NCBI GenBank assembly: GCA_027318915.1
Contig: DAHVOH010000102.1
Location: 1-8,829 of the forward strand
DNA length: 8,829 bases
Direction: 5' to 3'
From: Clostridiales bacterium
Lineage (GTDB): Bacteria; Bacillota_E; Sulfobacillia; Sulfobacillales; JAIMBI01
The position numbers and the translations under genes are program-made. The notes below the pieces were generated by a model. The model was not told where the DNA came from. It was given only the letters and a program-made list of their open reading frames with translations, and searched no databases. Numbering within the stretch: the first letter of the stretch is position 1; each line of letters opens with the position of its first letter. This document shows positions 7,293-8,829 of this stretch, in pieces.

Positions 7293-7561
7293 TTCGAGAA
7301 ACGTCCTGCGTTCCCGTCTCCTTGCCGCGACAGTTCGGCATTAGCGCGCAAGGCCGTCACCGTCCATCGGGTGGCGGCCACCATGAAGACGACGAGGAAT
7401 AGACCAAGAACGCCCGACGGCGGAGCGCGACGTTGGCCGAGGGCGCCGACGACGCCCCTTGGCTTGTTCAACTCGGGGGCTGGCCGGAACCTGGGGACAA
7501 CGGGGTCAAGATCCTTCGTTTTTGTCTCCGGCCGGCGAACCTTCCGTCGTTCCGTGGCCAT
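7293..7561 (-). pseudogene. Single-span membrane protein frame, likely the broken N-terminus of the metallopeptidase-like gene
   Basis: ATG 7561 opens a frame with a basic, Pro-rich N-terminus (about 48 residues), then one strong membrane span, GVLGLFLVVFMVAATRW, then TVTALRANAELSRQ. The sequence looks coding as far as about 7300. The frame stays open to 7139, but beyond 7300 it overlaps the better metallopeptidase frame and turns Ser/Arg-rich, like a shadow. Adding one base at the AAAA run (7291-7294) would join SRQGDGNAGRFSK directly to NWEQICQGVTGLSI and make one membrane-anchored metallopeptidase of about 265 residues. The start is uncertain: ATG 7561 has only a weak AGGA site eight bases upstream and overlaps the preceding small gene by 56 bases. 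It could instead be a separate short membrane protein. Confidence 0.5.
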
Positions 7562-7721
7562 CGTCCACGTCCTGGTCTCGTTCCCACCGCCGCTGTCGCC
7601 GTTCCAGTTGAGCTCGAACGCGCTGCCAATATCCGGGCCGCTGCTTGATCCAGTCGGCATTGTCGCCGGCATCAAAATTGCCGATGACCGGCGGTTCCGG
7701 TTCGTGGCCCTCTTTATCCAT
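7506..7721 (-). CDS. Small charged hypothetical protein (71 aa)
   Basis: ATG 7721 follows AAAGGAG by five bases, a good ribosome site. The product is soluble and highly charged, with a likely helix rich in Arg, Gln, Trp and Glu (QRPGYWQRVRAQLERRQRRW) and an acidic Gly/Asp tail. Hand-counted GC at codon positions 1/2/3 is about 75/44/62%, a real coding pattern; the overlapping frame from GTG 7762 gives about 44% at its first position, which is not. I do not recognise a family. It shares its strand with, and overlaps, the membrane-segment frame that starts at 7561, so the two were probably cotranscribed and translationally coupled. A role as partner or regulator of the metallopeptidase is only a guess. 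Confidence 0.6.
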   Translation of the reverse strand: MDKEGHEPEPPVIGNFDAGDNADWIKQRPGYWQRVRAQLERRQRRWERDQDVDDGHGTTEGSPAGDKNEGS

Positions 7722-7768
7722 GACGGCTCCTTTCCGATCACCCCTCGGCACCCTCTCGCCACGGATGA

Positions 7769-7774
7769 CCTCCT
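7769..7774 (-). promoter_or_regulatory. Extra AGGAGG site with GTG start at 7762
   Basis: A perfect AGGAGG lies six bases before GTG 7762. That start opens a different frame from the 71-residue protein, which has its own site 41 bases downstream. Either a leader peptide begins here, or the real start of the membrane-segment frame does (it is open from 7762), or the match is chance. Confidence 0.35.
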
Positions 7775-7808
7775 AGATACGGAGATACCGCTAGTATCTT
7801 CCTATCAA
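7775..7808 (-). promoter_or_regulatory. AT-rich operator/promoter-like region with three AGATAC repeats
   Basis: AGATAC occurs at 7775-7780 and 7783-7788 as direct repeats, and inverted as GTATCT at 7794-7799. The last two form a perfect 6-bp inverted repeat around CGCTA. A -35-like TTGATA lies on the minus strand at 7808-7803, with only a weak -10 (TATCTC, spacing 15). The cluster stands out as AT-rich in GC-rich DNA and sits immediately upstream of the minus-strand gene set, so a regulator-binding promoter is likely. Confidence 0.45.
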
Positions 7809-8721
7809 GATCCGTCCGCGGGACGGCCGATGATTGGACGCTGCCGTCCCAGATGTCGGTCCGGCCCATACTCATGCCCGTCGGCCGGTGTCGTTCCCGG
7901 GTCGACCCGGCTGGATGTGGGCGTGGGTTCGGCGCCCATCGCGGGTGCCGGACCCCCCGGGGGACGGACGCTCACGGCTGAAGACGGGATCTGCCGCCAC
8001 TCCGGTGGCGGGGTGGAAGGGAACTCCGAAGGGCCTGGGACGGCGGAGCCCGTCACGCGGCAGACAGCGGTGCCGTGGCCCCACCCCGGTTGGAGACGCG
8101 CATCAGCGCCCGGACGGTCTAAGCGTAGGATTCCGCCAGCCCTTCGGCATCTCCGGGTCCTCATGGTATGCGTCGGCTTGAGCCCCGCCTGCACGTGCAC
8201 GGCCGGTCGGCTTGCCAGCCGCCACTCGGCAACCTTGGGAGCCCGGGGGAGCCCATCTCGACGCCATGGACCAGGGAGCGCCAAACAGCTTCACTCCCCA
8301 ATCCGCCCGATGAGCGGCCGGCTGGGCTGGCCAGCCGCCGGGTGGCGCCGCTCGCACGGCCCTTGGCGACAATCACTGGGCGTGCTCACGGTGGGTCCGG
8401 GGCAGAGCCGCGGCGCGCTGCGGGAAGAGTCTTTGGAACGATTGGCCGATACGGTCTTCTTGGCAAGTGGCGACGCGATCCGGAGCCCGATCGACCAAAG
8501 AGTCGGCAACCGGCGCTGCGCTGTTGCCGGAACCAGGGTGTGGGCCGTACCCCCATTGGCCTCAACACGGGAAAACGTCCCTACACTCTTGCCCAGTCCC
8601 CCCGTCCGGCCATTTCCGGGCCATCGCCGATCGAGAACGTGTCCCGGCCCAGGACCCGCACGGTCCCTCTGACACCCCCCTCCGGACCGATGCCGTCTGC
8701 GGATCGCCCGCGCGGCCCGCC
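7809..8721. other. Long stretch without a supportable gene
   Basis: About 0.9 kb. A plus-strand frame stays open across nearly all of it, but it also runs antisense through the membrane-segment and metallopeptidase frames, lacks a good start and shows no domain. Other frames are equally open. A strong hairpin lies at 7994-8011. No RNA gene was recognised. Confidence 0.55.
7994..8011. repeat. 7-bp perfect stem-loop
   Basis: CCGCCAC (7994-8000), loop TCCG, GTGGCGG (8005-8011). It resembles hairpins seen at the ends of IS elements or in structured RNAs, but no transposase motif was found beside it. Confidence 0.35.
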
Positions 8722-8829
8722 TCAGGGACACGGGGCGGGTCGGTGCCACAGGGCCCGATACACGCTTTCCAGACGCGCCGCGTGCTGGGCGGGCGTCGGC
8801 AGATTGGAGACCGGCTGAGCGGCGGGGAC
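8722..8829 (-). CDS. C-terminal end of an unidentified protein (partial at right edge)
   Basis: The minus-strand frame enters from the right edge and ends with TGA at 8722-8724, giving 35 residues that include NLPTPAQHAARLESVYRALW. The amphipathic AARLESVYRALW helix and GC-rich third positions look like a genuine protein end. A C-terminal helix of this kind is common in GT-B glycosyltransferases, but the piece is too short to assign. Confidence 0.4.
   Translation of the reverse strand, partial: VPAAQPVSNLPTPAQHAARLESVYRALWHRPAPCP

Noticed and set aside
7291..7294. Programmed -1 frameshift at the AAAA run
   Set aside because: The surrounding bases do not fit a canonical X XXY YYZ slippery heptamer, and no clear downstream pseudoknot was identified. 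An indel is more likely.
7960..8160. Resemblance to the tail of an IS200/IS605 TnpB gene or its guide RNA end
   Set aside because: A hairpin and a vaguely similar composition are present, but the TnpB zinc-finger and RuvC-like motifs are absent on both strands.
7272..8672. Very long plus-strand open frame (466 codons)
   Set aside because: It is antisense to the membrane-segment and metallopeptidase frames, has no ribosome site or domain, and its translation is Arg/Pro/Gly/Ser-rich as expected from GC-rich non-coding frames.
1..8829. tRNA, rRNA, CRISPR array or known riboswitch
   Set aside because: No TPsiC-like GGTTCRANTCC motif, regularly spaced repeat, T-box, cobalamin, glycine or SAM riboswitch core was found by eye.

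Overview
This is a high-GC bacterial window. GTG starts are common and several genes have strong AGGAGG-type Shine-Dalgarno sites. That fits a high-GC Firmicute, Chloroflexota or Actinobacteria-like organism, but nothing here fixes the taxon. No rRNA, tRNA, CRISPR array or intact mobile element was seen.

Layout, left to right. Positions 2-2192 (+ strand) hold the end of a family 2 polyprenyl-phosphate glycosyltransferase and a multi-pass GT-C-like membrane protein. These two form a plausible lipid-linked sugar donor and transferase pair for surface glycans. Positions 3418-4068 (- strand) encode a dienelactone-hydrolase-family alpha/beta hydrolase with a Ser nucleophile. Positions 5071-6315 (- strand) encode a DadA-like FAD oxidoreductase with an in-frame TAG at codon 22, inside its Rossmann fold. 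Positions 6768-7721 (- strand) hold a small charged protein, a single-span membrane segment in a second frame, and a HExxH metallopeptidase-like domain back in the first frame. The last two look like one gene broken by a one-base indel. The final 108 bases (- strand) look like the C-terminal end of a gene that enters from the right.

Only about 57% of the window is supportable coding sequence, including the broken genes. The four long gaps (about 2193-3417, 4069-5070, 6316-6767 and 7800-8721) have open frames only because the DNA is GC-rich. In the stretch checked by hand, the three codon positions had nearly equal GC, unlike the genes. The gaps do contain notable palindromes and hairpins.

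Two broken genes plus low coding density suggest a decaying accessory region or uncorrected sequencing errors. I found no convincing new multi-gene system. The best leads are the amber-interrupted DadA gene, the split membrane-segment/metallopeptidase locus, and the AT-rich repeat cluster in front of that locus.
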